The notes below the pieces were generated by a model. The model saw only the letters and a list, made by a program, of their open reading frames with translations. It made no database searches and was not told where the DNA came from. This document shows, one piece after another, positions 54,049-62,975 of a stretch of 64,000 bases of DNA. The DNA comes from CAG-452 sp045531335. GTDB taxonomy: Bacteria; Bacillota; Clostridia; TANB77; CAG-508. Positions within the stretch are counted from its first letter, which is position 1; the number at the start of each line of letters is the position of its first letter. Where the stretch lies: positions 32,844 to 96,843 of the forward strand of contig JAZSDU010000049.1 in NCBI GenBank assembly GCA_045531335.1, in the 5' to 3' direction. Position numbers and translations under genes: made by a program.

Positions 54049-55294
54049 ATGAGTAAATACTTAAAAATAATATTTATTACTTTGTTGATTATTTCAATAA
54101 ATTTAAACATATTTGCATATGAAATAGAAGAAGAAACAGATTATATTTGGTTACAAGAAGAAATATATTATACATCAGCAAATTCTCAAAATGAACCTGC
54201 CCTAAGTTCGAGATATGTTGTTGCATTTGATAGAGATTCTAAATGTGTAATGTATGGAAAAAATGAAAACAAACAAGTTCCTATGGCATCTACTACAAAA
54301 ATAATGACAGCCATTGTTTTGTTAGAAAATTTGGGAATTAATAATAATCTAACATTAGACAGTGAAATAGAAGTTTGCAAACAAGCAGGAGCAATTGGAG
54401 GATCAAGATTAGGATTAAAAACTGGAGATAAAGTAACAGTAAATGATTTATTGTATGGATTAATGCTATGTTCACGGTAATGATGCTGCAATCCAGATAG
54501 CCGTAAGTGTTGGAGGCAGCACAGAAGGGTTTTCTGACCTTATGAATAAAAAAGCACAAGAGTTAGGATTAAAAAATAGTCATTTCATAACTCCTCATGG
54601 ATTAGATGAAGAAGAACATTATACAACTGCATATGAACTTGCATTAATTGCGGATTATGCATTAGATAATCCTAAAATTGCAGAAGTTGTAAAAACAAAA
54701 ACATATACAGTAAGAATAAATAATAATAGCAAAAATATAAACAATACTAATGAATTGTTAGGATATTTAGATGGTGTAAATGGAGTTAAAACTGGTTTTA
54801 CAAATGGAGCAGGAAGGTGCTTGGTAACATCTGTAGAACGAGATGGATTTAATATAATAACTGTAGTATTAGGTGCAGATACAAAAAAGATAAGAACTAA
54901 GGATTCAATAAAACTAATAGAGTACATATATTCAAACTATGAATTAGTTAATTTAGAACAGATAATAAATGAGCATTTCAATGAATGGAAAAAATTCAAC
55001 CAAAAAAGAATAGAGATATATAAAGGAAAAAAAGACAATGTAGAAGTTAATTTAGAAGAGTATAAGTATAAAGTTTATCCTGTAAAAAAGGAAAAAATCA
55101 AAGATATAAGCATTGAGATTAGAAATGTACAAATGCATTTTGAGGCACCAGTAAATAGGGAGGAAGAAGTAGGGATTTTAACTTTAAATGTAGGGGATAA
55201 AGAGCTAATAAATATAAAAATACTAACAAATAATACTGTAGAGAGAAAAGAGATTAAGGATTATATTTTTGAAAGTTTGATGAGTATAATGTAA
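54049..55294 (+). CDS. dacF: D-alanyl-D-alanine carboxypeptidase (DacF type); CGG frameshift in the SxN motif
   Basis: A signal peptide (about 1-24) is followed by the S11 peptidase domain. The catalytic SxxK is STTK (in MASTTKIMTAIVLLE). The frame reaches CGG at 54475-54477, right after LYGLMLCS; moving +1 to GGT (54476) gives SGNDAAIQIAVSVGG, the SxN active-site motif, and the protein runs to 55294 with the KTG triad (GVKTGFTNGAG) and a C-terminal PBP5-like domain: 414 residues. The unshifted frame stops at the very next codon (TAA). The enzyme trims pentapeptide side chains of peptidoglycan. Confidence 0.92.
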
Positions 55295-55298
55295 AACA

Positions 55299-55330
55299 AA
55301 AATGCGACATATAAGTCGCATTTTTGTTTT
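55299..55330 (+). terminator. Terminator of dacF
   Basis: AAATGCGAC pairs with GTCGCATTT, followed by TTGTTTTT. Confidence 0.85.
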
Positions 55331-55450
55331 TGTAATTAAACAGTAATTTGAAACTTAAAATTATTTAAAATATTAATAAGATTTTACAATATATAGGAAA
55401 TTTTGACAATTTATAGTATAATTAGTGCAATATGTTTTAGGAGTTGTAAA

Positions 55451-56635
55451 ATGAAAAGATTATTAAGAATTAGTTTAGATACATTAATTTCGTCTTTCAT
55501 GTCAATATTAATATGGTTTGTGCTAAGTATTACTGTAGATAAGAGTTTGATAAATATATTCACTTTAACATTTCCAATACAGTTTGTTAGTAGCATTTTA
55601 GTGTCTATATTTGCAACAGGTGCCAATATAAGCAAACAAAAAGAAAATGAAAACGATACTATGTCAGGTATTTTTTGGGGAATAGTATTTGCGGTATTTT
55701 TACTAATAGTATTTTTGTTTAATATTGATTCTTATTTGAATTTTATGAAATATTCTGTAGATAAAACATTTGTAATATACTCAGTTGTTCAAATATTTTT
55801 GCATACAATATTTAATTTTATATTAAATAAGCTATATTATGAAGGGAAAAACAAGCTTGCTAATAAGTATTCAATAATATTTTATATATTAAATTTTATA
55901 TTTATTTTTGTAACATCAATTATTTTTACTAACAGATTTTACATTGTAATTTCAACTTTAATAGTATTAGCCATATACACTATATACATATTAATTAAAA
56001 ATAGTGAAAAATTTAAATTAAATTTTAACATACTAAATTGGATTAAGTGTGATGCTGTAACTTTAAGCGACAACTTTTTTCTTGGTTTAGCGTATTTATT
56101 TGGATTAAGTAGTACCGTAAGCTATGGGGAGAGCTATGCTTTAGCATTAACTTTTGTAGCATTAATTACAGATACGCAATGGGATATTTCTAATTCTATT
56201 AGTACAGTGGCAAAAATAGATATAAGTCAAAACAATCTTAATTATAAGGAACATGTTAAAAATGCAAAAATATTGTCATTTTTTCTAATACTTAGTGTAA
56301 TTCTTATGCTTATAATTATGTTTGGCTTTTATAATTTGGATTTATCAATTACTTTAATATTTTTGATATTCCACATTATAGATTTTGCTGTCTGCCCATA
56401 TTATAAAATTAACACTTATTTTTTACAGCTAAAATATTCAACAAAGAAAACTACAGCTATTAATTTGACAGCTCGTTTTTTAAGATTATTATTAAGTTTT
56501 TTAAAAACTCCATTCTGCACTGTAATTGCTCAAGTTGGTTCATCAGTTTATCAAGCAATCTGTATGAAAATATTATTTTCAAAGAATTATGAAGTGGATT
56601 TAAAAGGAGAAATTATAAGAAAGAATAAGAAATAA
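55451..56635 (+). CDS. Polytopic membrane protein, MATE/flippase-like
   Basis: Encodes 394 residues from ATG 55451, which has AGGAG 9 bases upstream; an earlier in-frame ATG has none. About eleven or twelve hydrophobic helices are spread over the whole length, with few charged loops. The layout is like MATE/MVF-type flippases and exporters, but I see no diagnostic motif. Flanked by its own terminators, so a single-gene unit. A weak TATAAT at 55417-55422 may be its promoter. Confidence 0.55.
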   Translation: MKRLLRISLDTLISSFMSILIWFVLSITVDKSLINIFTLTFPIQFVSSILVSIFATGANISKQKENENDTMSGIFWGIVFAVFLLIVFLFNIDSYLNFMKYSVDKTFVIYSVVQIFLHTIFNFILNKLYYEGKNKLANKYSIIFYILNFIFIFVTSIIFTNRFYIVISTLIVLAIYTIYILIKNSEKFKLNFNILNWIKCDAVTLSDNFFLGLAYLFGLSSTVSYGESYALALTFVALITDTQWDISNSISTVAKIDISQNNLNYKEHVKNAKILSFFLILSVILMLIIMFGFYNLDLSITLIFLIFHIIDFAVCPYYKINTYFLQLKYSTKKTTAINLTARFLRLLLSFLKTPFCTVIAQVGSSVYQAICMKILFSKNYEVDLKGEIIRKNKK

Positions 56636-56734
56636 GAGTAAAGGAATATTAGAATTTTAATATTGTGTTTTAAAATAAATTATTATACAATTTTGTTAAT
56701 ACTTAGATAAGTAAAAAAATGGGGGGAATAAAAG

Positions 56735-57112
56735 GTGATTGATTTTACAAATAAATCTATTATTAAACTAAAACCAATTGATTTAGAAGAAGGTAAAAGA
56801 GTTGTTGAAAGCTTATTGATACCTAATGAAAATGTAATGAATGCTTTTACATCAATGAGAGATAAACTAGTATTTACTGATAAAAGAATAATATCTGTTA
56901 ATGCACAAGGAATAACAGGTAAAAAGGTGGATTATACATCTATACCTTATTCTAAAATTCAAGTCTTTTCAATAGAAACATCTGGTACATTTGATTTGGA
57001 TTCAGAACTTGATGTTACAATTAGTGGGCTAGGGACTGTTAGATTTGAGTTATCAGCTAAAACAGATATAAAGAAATTAGGACAAACAATATCAACATTT
57101 GTTTTAAATTAA
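56735..57112 (+). CDS. Bacterial PH-domain protein
   Basis: Encodes 125 residues from a GTG start, with GGGGGGA about 8 bases upstream. The region FTSMRDKLVFTDKRIISVNA, then the KKVDYTSIPYSKIQVFSIET segment, are typical of YvbH/DUF1696-type bacterial PH domains. Soluble; probably an oligomeric scaffold. Last chromosomal gene before the mobile element. Confidence 0.85.
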   Translation: MIDFTNKSIIKLKPIDLEEGKRVVESLLIPNENVMNAFTSMRDKLVFTDKRIISVNAQGITGKKVDYTSIPYSKIQVFSIETSGTFDLDSELDVTISGLGTVRFELSAKTDIKKLGQTISTFVLN

Positions 57113-57124
57113 TATACTAAAAAA

Positions 57125-57156
57125 TAAAGGCGACTTTGAAAAAAAGTCGCTTTTTA
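57125..57156. terminator. Terminator after the PH-domain gene
   Basis: AAGGCGACTTT pairs with AAAGTCGCTTTT with A- and T-rich flanks, so it can work in both directions. Confidence 0.8.
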
Positions 57157-57157
57157 T

Positions 57158-57178
57158 TGGAGGCGTTGGGCGGATTCG
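57158..57178 (-). repeat. Left copy of the tRNA-Cys 3'-end direct repeat (candidate attL)
   Basis: These 21 bases are identical to 63541-63561, the CCA end and T-arm of tRNA-Cys. The identity stops abruptly at base 57179. The two copies lie 6,383 bases apart in the same orientation and bracket the recombinase and relaxase genes, as expected for an integrated element. Confidence 0.65.
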
Positions 57179-57261
57179 GCGAGCCGCGTCGGGAAAACAG
57201 TCCACTGGACTGTTTTCTAATCCTCCTTTTCGAATCCTTTTATTAAAAAATCAACTCCAAC

Positions 57262-57291
57262 AAAAAAACACTCTTAAAAGAGTGCTTTTTT
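57262..57291 (+). terminator. Terminator near the left end of the element
   Basis: AAAACACTCTT pairs with AAGAGTGCTTTT, followed by TT. Confidence 0.75.
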
Positions 57292-57445
57292 ATTGGAGCA
57301 ATAACAAAGGTTATTCAAAACTCTAATAGTAAAAGTTGATAAACAACTAATCTTTAAAAGTATTATATCATCTTTTTGATAAAATGTATCAAAAAAAATA
57401 AAAATAGTGTATAATTAAACTGTAATTAAAAAGGAGAATAAAAAA

Positions 57446-57718
57446 ATGAATGAATTATTAAGATTTACTTCAACAGGAACTAATGGTGTAAATATATTGT
57501 TTCCACCAAAATTTGAATTTGTCTTTTATAGTGATAAATTAGAAATGTATAAAAAAGGAAAATTGGTACGAACGATTAAATACGAAGATATTAAAGAAGT
57601 GACAGTAGTTAAAACATGGCAAAATAATGTACTTGTAAATTGTAAGCCTATTGGCGTGAATATTTATAAAGTTTCTAATGAAATTTGTAATAAGATAAAA
57701 GAAATAACAAGAAAGTAG
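57446..57718 (+). CDS. Small PH-like protein, mobile-element cargo
   Basis: Encodes 90 residues, with AAAGGAG upstream. Strand-rich with EMYKKGKLVRTIKYEDIKEV, the style of a bacterial PH-like or DUF-type single beta barrel. A TATAAT at 57410-57415 lies upstream. Function unknown. It could regulate or localise the ADP-ribosylglycohydrolase that follows 60 bases later. Confidence 0.55.
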   Translation: MNELLRFTSTGTNGVNILFPPKFEFVFYSDKLEMYKKGKLVRTIKYEDIKEVTVVKTWQNNVLVNCKPIGVNIYKVSNEICNKIKEITRK

Positions 57719-57778
57719 CGCAATAGTTTGTAAAAAATCAAATATAGCTAAAAAGTTTAAAAGAAAAGAAGTGAATAA

Positions 57779-58930
57779 ATGAAAAGACAGGAAATTAATA
57801 AAAATGATAGAATTAGGGGATCGTTAATTGCGGGTGCAATTGGTGATGCATTAGGGTATCCAATAGAATTTGAAAAAAATATAGTAGAAAAACAAGTAAC
57901 TAAATATGTAAATGGAAAAGGATTAATTTCTGATGACACTCAAATGACTTTGTTTACAGCGAATGCATTATTGTTTAGAGCGACAAGAATGCTTAATAAA
58001 GGTATTGCACTTCCGAATTCAAATGCAATATATTTAGCATATTTAGATTGGTTAGAAACACAAACGGGAAGAAAAAATGAAAAATCAATTTCATGGATAA
58101 AAAATATTTCAGAATTGAACGAAAAAAGGGCACCTGGGAATACATGCTTAAATGCATTATTATCAGGCAAGATGGGAACAATGGAAAATATTATCAATAA
58201 TAGTAAAGGTTGTGGAACAGTGATGAGAATTGCACCAGTAGGATTGTATGTTCCAAAACCGCTCGAAGCTGCGCAATTAGCAGCAGAGGCTTCTGCGATA
58301 ACCCATGGTCATGAATTAGGAATGATACCATCATATTTTGAAGCAATACTTATTAATATTCTTTTAAACAAAGATTTATCATTTGAACAATCGTTGAATG
58401 AGACCATTCAATTATATCAAAAAAATAAAGATTTATTTTCTAAAGAAAATAATGATTATTTCTTAAATCTAGTTAATAAAGCAATCAATTTAAGTAAAGA
58501 AAATATATCGGATATAGAAGCAATAAAACAACTTGGTGAAGGCTGGGTTGCAGAAGAAGCATTTGCTATTGCATTATATTCATGTTTAAAACATCAAAAT
58601 AGTATAGAGGATGCATTGATATCTGCTGTAAATCATGATGGTGATAGTGATTCAACAGGTGCAATTGCAGGAAATATAATTGGTACATATTTAGGATATT
58701 CAAGTATAGATAAATACTATATTGATAATTTAGAATTAAAAGATTTAATATTGGAGATAGCTGATGATTTATCAATACCAGTTCCAACTCCATATATTAA
58801 ACAAGATAACACATCTTGGGATAATAAATATATATATCGTGACATCAATCAGAATGGTCACATAGACAAAAGAAAAAATAAAGGAATATCTAAATTATTT
58901 TATTTGTTTAAAAAATATTTAATTAAATGA
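57779..58930 (+). CDS. ADP-ribosylglycohydrolase (DraG family), mobile-element cargo
   Basis: Encodes 383 residues. The fold motifs are present: RGSLIAGAIGDALGYPIEF at the start, SDDTQMT (first metal-binding Asp pair) near residue 46, GCGTVMRIAPVG in the middle and HDGDSDSTGAIAGNI (second metal site) near 285. It would remove ADP-ribose from a protein or nucleic acid. The last 60 residues are an extra, partly basic tail not typical of DraG. Carried on a mobile element, it may counter a toxin-type ADP-ribosyl transferase or serve in a host-phage conflict; no transferase is seen here. Confidence 0.88.
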   Translation: MKRQEINKNDRIRGSLIAGAIGDALGYPIEFEKNIVEKQVTKYVNGKGLISDDTQMTLFTANALLFRATRMLNKGIALPNSNAIYLAYLDWLETQTGRKNEKSISWIKNISELNEKRAPGNTCLNALLSGKMGTMENIINNSKGCGTVMRIAPVGLYVPKPLEAAQLAAEASAITHGHELGMIPSYFEAILINILLNKDLSFEQSLNETIQLYQKNKDLFSKENNDYFLNLVNKAINLSKENISDIEAIKQLGEGWVAEEAFAIALYSCLKHQNSIEDALISAVNHDGDSDSTGAIAGNIIGTYLGYSSIDKYYIDNLELKDLILEIADDLSIPVPTPYIKQDNTSWDNKYIYRDINQNGHIDKRKNKGISKLFYLFKKYLIK

Positions 58931-58942
58931 AAGGAATTAATT

Positions 58943-59440
58943 ATGAATATTTTAAATTTATTTAAAAAAAAGAAAAATGAAAAAGAAAGACAATTAACAA
59001 CTACAGAAAAAAGGGAAACAGATTGTGAATTTAGAAAAGTTAAAATTACAATTAGATCTATGGAATCAGTTAATGAAATTAAATTTGGTATGACGAGAGA
59101 CGAAATTCATTCATTTTGGGGTGAAACAAAAGGTTTTTATAAAGGTCAAGAAGATGAGATTTTAACTGATGATTATGGCTATTGTCATATATACTATGAT
59201 AGTGATGATTTATTTGAAGCGATTGAATTTGTAGATAATGATTTAGAGATTCATTACGAAAATACTATATTGCCAAAAAAATATTCTGCTATTTTAAGTT
59301 TTTTTAGAAATATATATGATGATATAGAAGAAGATGAAAATGGCTTTATATCGAAAAAAGGTTCCGTAGGGGTATATATTGAAAATGATGAAGATATAGT
59401 TGATGCAATTTTGTTTGGAAAAAAGGATTATTATAAATAA
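58943..59440 (+). CDS. Unknown cargo protein following the ADP-ribosylglycohydrolase
   Basis: Encodes 165 residues, 12 bases downstream of the DraG-like gene with AAAGGAA as its ribosome binding site, so probably co-transcribed. A basic N-terminus (NLFKKKKNEKERQ) is followed by a mixed alpha/beta domain containing IKFGMTRDEIHSFWGETKGF and many acidic residues. It resembles immunity-type or SMI1-like small proteins in style only. No function assigned. Confidence 0.55.
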   Translation: MNILNLFKKKKNEKERQLTTTEKRETDCEFRKVKITIRSMESVNEIKFGMTRDEIHSFWGETKGFYKGQEDEILTDDYGYCHIYYDSDDLFEAIEFVDNDLEIHYENTILPKKYSAILSFFRNIYDDIEEDENGFISKKGSVGVYIENDEDIVDAILFGKKDYYK

Positions 59441-59476
59441 AATATGATTGCTATAATGACGTATATAAGAAGATGC

Positions 59477-60823
59477 TTATCTTTCGAAGTCATCTTTTTT
59501 TTTACTTAACTTTAAAGTTCTAATATCATCGTTATCTAAAACATCATCATTATACATATCATTAACAACATCAATATATTTATCGTCTTTATCATACCAA
59601 TTGTGAAGTTTGCTATGTAAGAAAGAAATTAATTTATCAAATTTATCTTTCCAATATTCCATTGTATTTTTTAAACTATTTATTTTAGATTTTAGGAAAG
59701 AGATTTCATTATCTTTTTCTTTAAGATTATTACTTAAAGTTTTAACCCTCAAAGTAAGTGCTTTGTTATTTTCAGTAAGAGTTTTAATTGCTTTATTTTT
59801 TTCTTTGAATTGTTCATCAACATTAGTTAGTATAATAGAAAGAATTTGTAGTTTATCATATTCTTTATTGGTATTATCAACTTGATTGATAAAGTCGATA
59901 AATAAATCTTTATCCGATTTAGATAAAATATAATTTTCTTTATTTAATTTTGATGTTTTAAGTTTATCAATTTTATCTTTTATATCTTTAGAATTTTGTT
60001 TAAATTCTAGAGATTTTTTATTTGCTTTTTCTAAGTTTTGAGCATTCTTTTCAAGTTGCTTTTGGATTTCTCCATAGTTATCCATTTGAGATACATGAAT
60101 ATCCATATTTCTTCCTTTTTTCTTTTTCTTTAGGATAGAATCTAAATTATATTCTTGATTAAATTCTTCAATACATAATGTCCGCATTTTATCTTGTAAT
60201 GTAATTAAAGATTGTTTGGTAAATACATCAGATTTACCAACTTGTTTTTCCATACCATTTTTATTTTTATATTTTATTGGAACACCTACAATATGCATGT
60301 GTGGACTTGTTTCATCGTAATGAATAATTGCACTCGCTACTTTAAAGTTTGATACTAATAGTTCTAAATCATTAACTTGTTTTCTATAAACTTCAGACAT
60401 CTTACTTTTGAATTCATTATCTTTCGTATCCCAATATTTTTTATTTCCAAGTTCAATAATAATTTCACAGGCTAAGTCTTTTTTATCATTATTAGAAACA
60501 TTATTGAAATAATTATCTATCATACGACTAGGTCTAGATTGTTTAGAATTATATTCAATTCGTGCTTCTTCAAACTCATCTAAATAAAGTTTTTTAACAT
60601 CTTCTAGTGGAGAAGAAGTACCTCTAACTATTTCAATTAATTCTTGTTCGTTATCATATTTTCTATAATTATGTTTATCGACTTTTGATAATTGTCTTAT
60701 ATTTTGAATACCATTATTTGTTAAAGAAGTTGTTCCACTTAAATTATTTTTAGCATTTTGTTTAGATATATTTTTTCTGTTTTTATCACTACCTAAATGT
60801 AGAGAATAAGCTAGTTCTTCCAT
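59477..60823 (-). CDS. mobV: Mobilization relaxase, MobV/Pre family; contains an in-frame CGG
   Basis: Encodes 448 residues from the ATG at 60823 (AAAGGAG upstream). The N-terminal part has MEELAYSLHLGSDKNRKNIS; the histidine triad-like motif SPHMHIVGVP and the metal site are typical of Mob_Pre (MobV) relaxases. The C-terminal half is a long coiled coil (about 240-400). Residue 214 (in DKMRTLCIEE) is encoded by CGG (60184-60182), and here the zero frame stays open and family-like afterward, so in the donor lineage CGG meant Arg. It nicks oriT, just upstream, for plasmid-type transfer. Confidence 0.88.
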   Translation of the reverse strand: MEELAYSLHLGSDKNRKNISKQNAKNNLSGTTSLTNNGIQNIRQLSKVDKHNYRKYDNEQELIEIVRGTSSPLEDVKKLYLDEFEEARIEYNSKQSRPSRMIDNYFNNVSNNDKKDLACEIIIELGNKKYWDTKDNEFKSKMSEVYRKQVNDLELLVSNFKVASAIIHYDETSPHMHIVGVPIKYKNKNGMEKQVGKSDVFTKQSLITLQDKMRTLCIEEFNQEYNLDSILKKKKKGRNMDIHVSQMDNYGEIQKQLEKNAQNLEKANKKSLEFKQNSKDIKDKIDKLKTSKLNKENYILSKSDKDLFIDFINQVDNTNKEYDKLQILSIILTNVDEQFKEKNKAIKTLTENNKALTLRVKTLSNNLKEKDNEISFLKSKINSLKNTMEYWKDKFDKLISFLHSKLHNWYDKDDKYIDVVNDMYNDDVLDNDDIRTLKLSKKKDDFER

Positions 60824-60950
60824 AGATTTTCTCCTTTCTGATTTGTCGTGATTTTGTTTAGCCAAAATTTCTAACCCCCTAGGAATTTTGTACGCAGTGC
60901 ATACAAAATATCCAGTGGGCTAAGGTTTAACACCTTAGAATCCGTTTGCT
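60824..60950. other. Candidate oriT of the mobilizable element
   Basis: Directly upstream of the relaxase start. It contains inverted repeats ATTTTGTA/TACAAAAT (within 60891-60910) and CTAAGGTTT/AAC-ACCTTAG (about 60920-60940), plus the GC-rich CCCCCTAGG. MobV systems usually nick next to such hairpins beside mob. Exact nick site not determinable by eye. Confidence 0.55.
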
Positions 60951-61059
60951 TTATTTCGTAATAACTAAAACTATCGTAATAGTTAAAACTACATAAAGCA
61001 TAGATTTTTAAATTGCTATCGCCACTTTCATTGCTTACGCAACAAAACGTGCCATGCAT
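60871..61059 (-). CDS. Possible small protein overlapping the oriT region
   Basis: An open frame of about 62 codons starting MHGTFCCVSNESGDSNLKIY, just past the end of the recombinase gene (its upstream extension overlaps that gene). It ends in the oriT hairpins, so it may be translation of a non-coding transfer origin. It is listed because the sequence looks protein-like and lies in the same direction as its neighbours. Confidence 0.3.
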   Translation of the reverse strand: MHGTFCCVSNESGDSNLKIYALCSFNYYDSFSYYEIKQTDSKVLNLSPLDILYALRTKFLGG

Positions 61060-61060
61060 T

Positions 61061-62908
61061 TTAAAAATCTTCTTCGGTAACATTAGCGGGTATTGTTTCA
61101 AATAAATCTTTAATGTTAACCTTTATATCATTTGGATGATTCTTTGTAGCAAGCATTCCCATTGATATCCAATCTTTATCTCCATTACCATCTTTTTGTA
61201 ATGGAAATATTCTAATCGGAACTTCATTTCTCATTAAAGGTCCAATATCTAATTTTTCAGTTTCTTTATAGAAAGTTCCTTTATAAAGTTTCACTTCATA
61301 ATACTCATTTAATCTATACAAATGTTGCATTACATTTTCTAATGGTAAATATTCACTATATCTAATATTGGTATATATTCCACCTAAATCATAAGCAAGT
61401 GGTCGTTTCTTATCAATATAACCTTTTTTATATAATTCTTCAAAATCACTATAGAATGTACTTCTAAAATTAATTTGTTTAATTTCATATCTATTGTTTA
61501 TTATTTCTAATTCAATATCATCAACATATCGCATAATGATATCAGCTTTAACTTCTCGTTCTAAAAAATCCCAATTTTCATTAAAAGCATAATATGTTAT
61601 AGGTAGTTTAATTTTGTTAATAAAATCCATATCTCGTTTTAATAAAATATCATCAATAGTAAAGTTTAATTGTTCTGCTTGTGAGTTTTCCAACAATTTA
61701 GAAGTTATAAGTTCAATTTGATTTTCAATTATTTTAGATTCTTGTTTAAATTCTTCATCAGTAAATAACTCTTCAATATATGCTTTTCTAATTCTATCTT
61801 TTTTATTATTTAATGATTTTAATTCTTTTTCTAATTGTTCTTTAGGATTATTAATTTTGGCTTTTAATACTGGTAAAAAGAATTCGTTAACAACATTGTC
61901 ATATTCTAATATATCGGAAAGTAGGTTTTTAATCTTTTCTTCAATCTTGTTTTCTTGAATATTATTTTTACATTTTTCACATCTATAATAGAAATACCAT
62001 TTATCAGATTTAATTTTATGGGAAGCCCCACCAGCAAGAATTCTTCCGCATTTAGGACATCTTAATTTTTGCAAGAAGATATAAGTTTGTGTTCTCATAT
62101 AATTCTTTTGATTTTTCTTCTTTTGTACTTGGCAATTATCCCACATTTCTTTACTTATCAAAGGTTCAACAACATCTTTATAATAAGTAGGATGATTTGT
62201 TCTTTTACCATGAACATAATCTCCTTTATAAACTTCATTAGATATAATTCTTAATATTCCTGTATCTTTCCAATTAGTTTTACCTAATACTTGTTCTTTG
62301 TTAAATAAAGTTGCAATATTATAATAAGAATTACCTTCAAAATATAAGTTATATATTCTTATAACAATATCCTTTGTTAGTGTGTCAGGGACTAATAATT
62401 TGTTTTCGTGTTTATAACCAAGTGGAGCACGAGCAGGAATATGTCCTTCTTTAATAGCGCCTGCTAAACCGACTTTAGTTCTTTTACTTGTTCTTTCAAT
62501 TTCATTTTGGGAAACGGTTGTTAAAAGTCTAGCGACCATTTTACCACTTGAATTAGTAGTGTTTATTTCTTCATTAGCACAATCTAAATAAGCATCGTTT
62601 TCATCAAGAAACTTCATAATACCTTCCATATCATACACACTTCTTGTAAGTCTATCTAATTTTAATACAACAATAGTATTACATTTTTTATCTCTAATAT
62701 CTTGTAATAATTCTTCAAATGCCGGTCTATAATTACCTGTTTTAGCACTTATTCCGGCATCTTTATATAATTTATATATCTCATAACCTTTGTATTCACA
62801 CATAGCCCTTAAACGCTTTTCTTGTTCTGGTAAACTAAATCCTTCTCTTGCTTGATCTTCGGTACTAACTCGAATATAAAGTCCTGCAATCTTTTTTTCT
62901 TCCTTCAT
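61061..62908 (-). CDS. Large serine recombinase
   Basis: Encodes 615 residues, with GGAG before the ATG. The resolvase domain opens with LYIRVSTEDQAREGFSLPEQ (catalytic Ser in RVST), followed by the DNA-binding recombinase domain (about 170-260), a zinc ribbon (RCPKCGRILAGG and RCEKCKN near 290-325), and a coiled-coil insertion (about 360-420), the layout of TnpX/phiC31-like integrases. It would integrate and excise the element. Such enzymes usually use a two-base core, which fits poorly with a 21-base repeat; see findings. Confidence 0.93.
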   Translation of the reverse strand: MKEEKKIAGLYIRVSTEDQAREGFSLPEQEKRLRAMCEYKGYEIYKLYKDAGISAKTGNYRPAFEELLQDIRDKKCNTIVVLKLDRLTRSVYDMEGIMKFLDENDAYLDCANEEINTTNSSGKMVARLLTTVSQNEIERTSKRTKVGLAGAIKEGHIPARAPLGYKHENKLLVPDTLTKDIVIRIYNLYFEGNSYYNIATLFNKEQVLGKTNWKDTGILRIISNEVYKGDYVHGKRTNHPTYYKDVVEPLISKEMWDNCQVQKKKNQKNYMRTQTYIFLQKLRCPKCGRILAGGASHKIKSDKWYFYYRCEKCKNNIQENKIEEKIKNLLSDILEYDNVVNEFFLPVLKAKINNPKEQLEKELKSLNNKKDRIRKAYIEELFTDEEFKQESKIIENQIELITSKLLENSQAEQLNFTIDDILLKRDMDFINKIKLPITYYAFNENWDFLEREVKADIIMRYVDDIELEIINNRYEIKQINFRSTFYSDFEELYKKGYIDKKRPLAYDLGGIYTNIRYSEYLPLENVMQHLYRLNEYYEVKLYKGTFYKETEKLDIGPLMRNEVPIRIFPLQKDGNGDKDWISMGMLATKNHPNDIKVNIKDLFETIPANVTEEDF

Positions 62909-62926
62909 TAAACTTCAACTCCTTTT

Positions 62927-62975
62927 CTAAAAAAAAGAGAAGTAGTAGTATTTAATCAAGCCTAAATACTACTGA
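62927..62975 (-). terminator. Attenuator-like terminator in front of the recombinase gene
   Basis: Read on the reverse strand, AGTAGTATTTAGGCTTGATT pairs with AAATACTACT and is followed by CTTCTCTTTTTTTT, about 20 bases upstream of the recombinase start. It could hold down recombinase expression. Confidence 0.6.

Larger units (their letters stand above)
57113..57445. other. Left junction of the mobile element, non-coding
   Basis: This 333-base gap contains the terminator above, a 21-base copy of the tRNA-Cys 3' end, a perfect inverted repeat GAAAACAGTC-CACTG-GACTGTTTTC (57193-57217), a second terminator (57262-57291) and an inverted repeat TTGATA/TATCAA (57377-57393) upstream of the first cargo gene. 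Part of it is much richer in GC than its surroundings. No gene is seen. Confidence 0.6.

Noticed and set aside
6171..55294. Treating the eleven split genes as sequencing errors or pseudogenes
   Set aside because: All events are the same single C before GG in the same phase, none is in a homopolymer run, both halves keep conserved motifs, and essential-type genes are included. Random error or decay would give varied indels.
6171..55294. Simple reassignment of CGG to another amino acid
   Set aside because: A changed amino acid would keep the zero frame. Here the frame itself moves by one at every host and prophage site.
57158..57240. A second tRNA gene at the left junction
   Set aside because: Only the 3' 21 bases match tRNA-Cys; the following sequence has no anticodon arm or acceptor partner.
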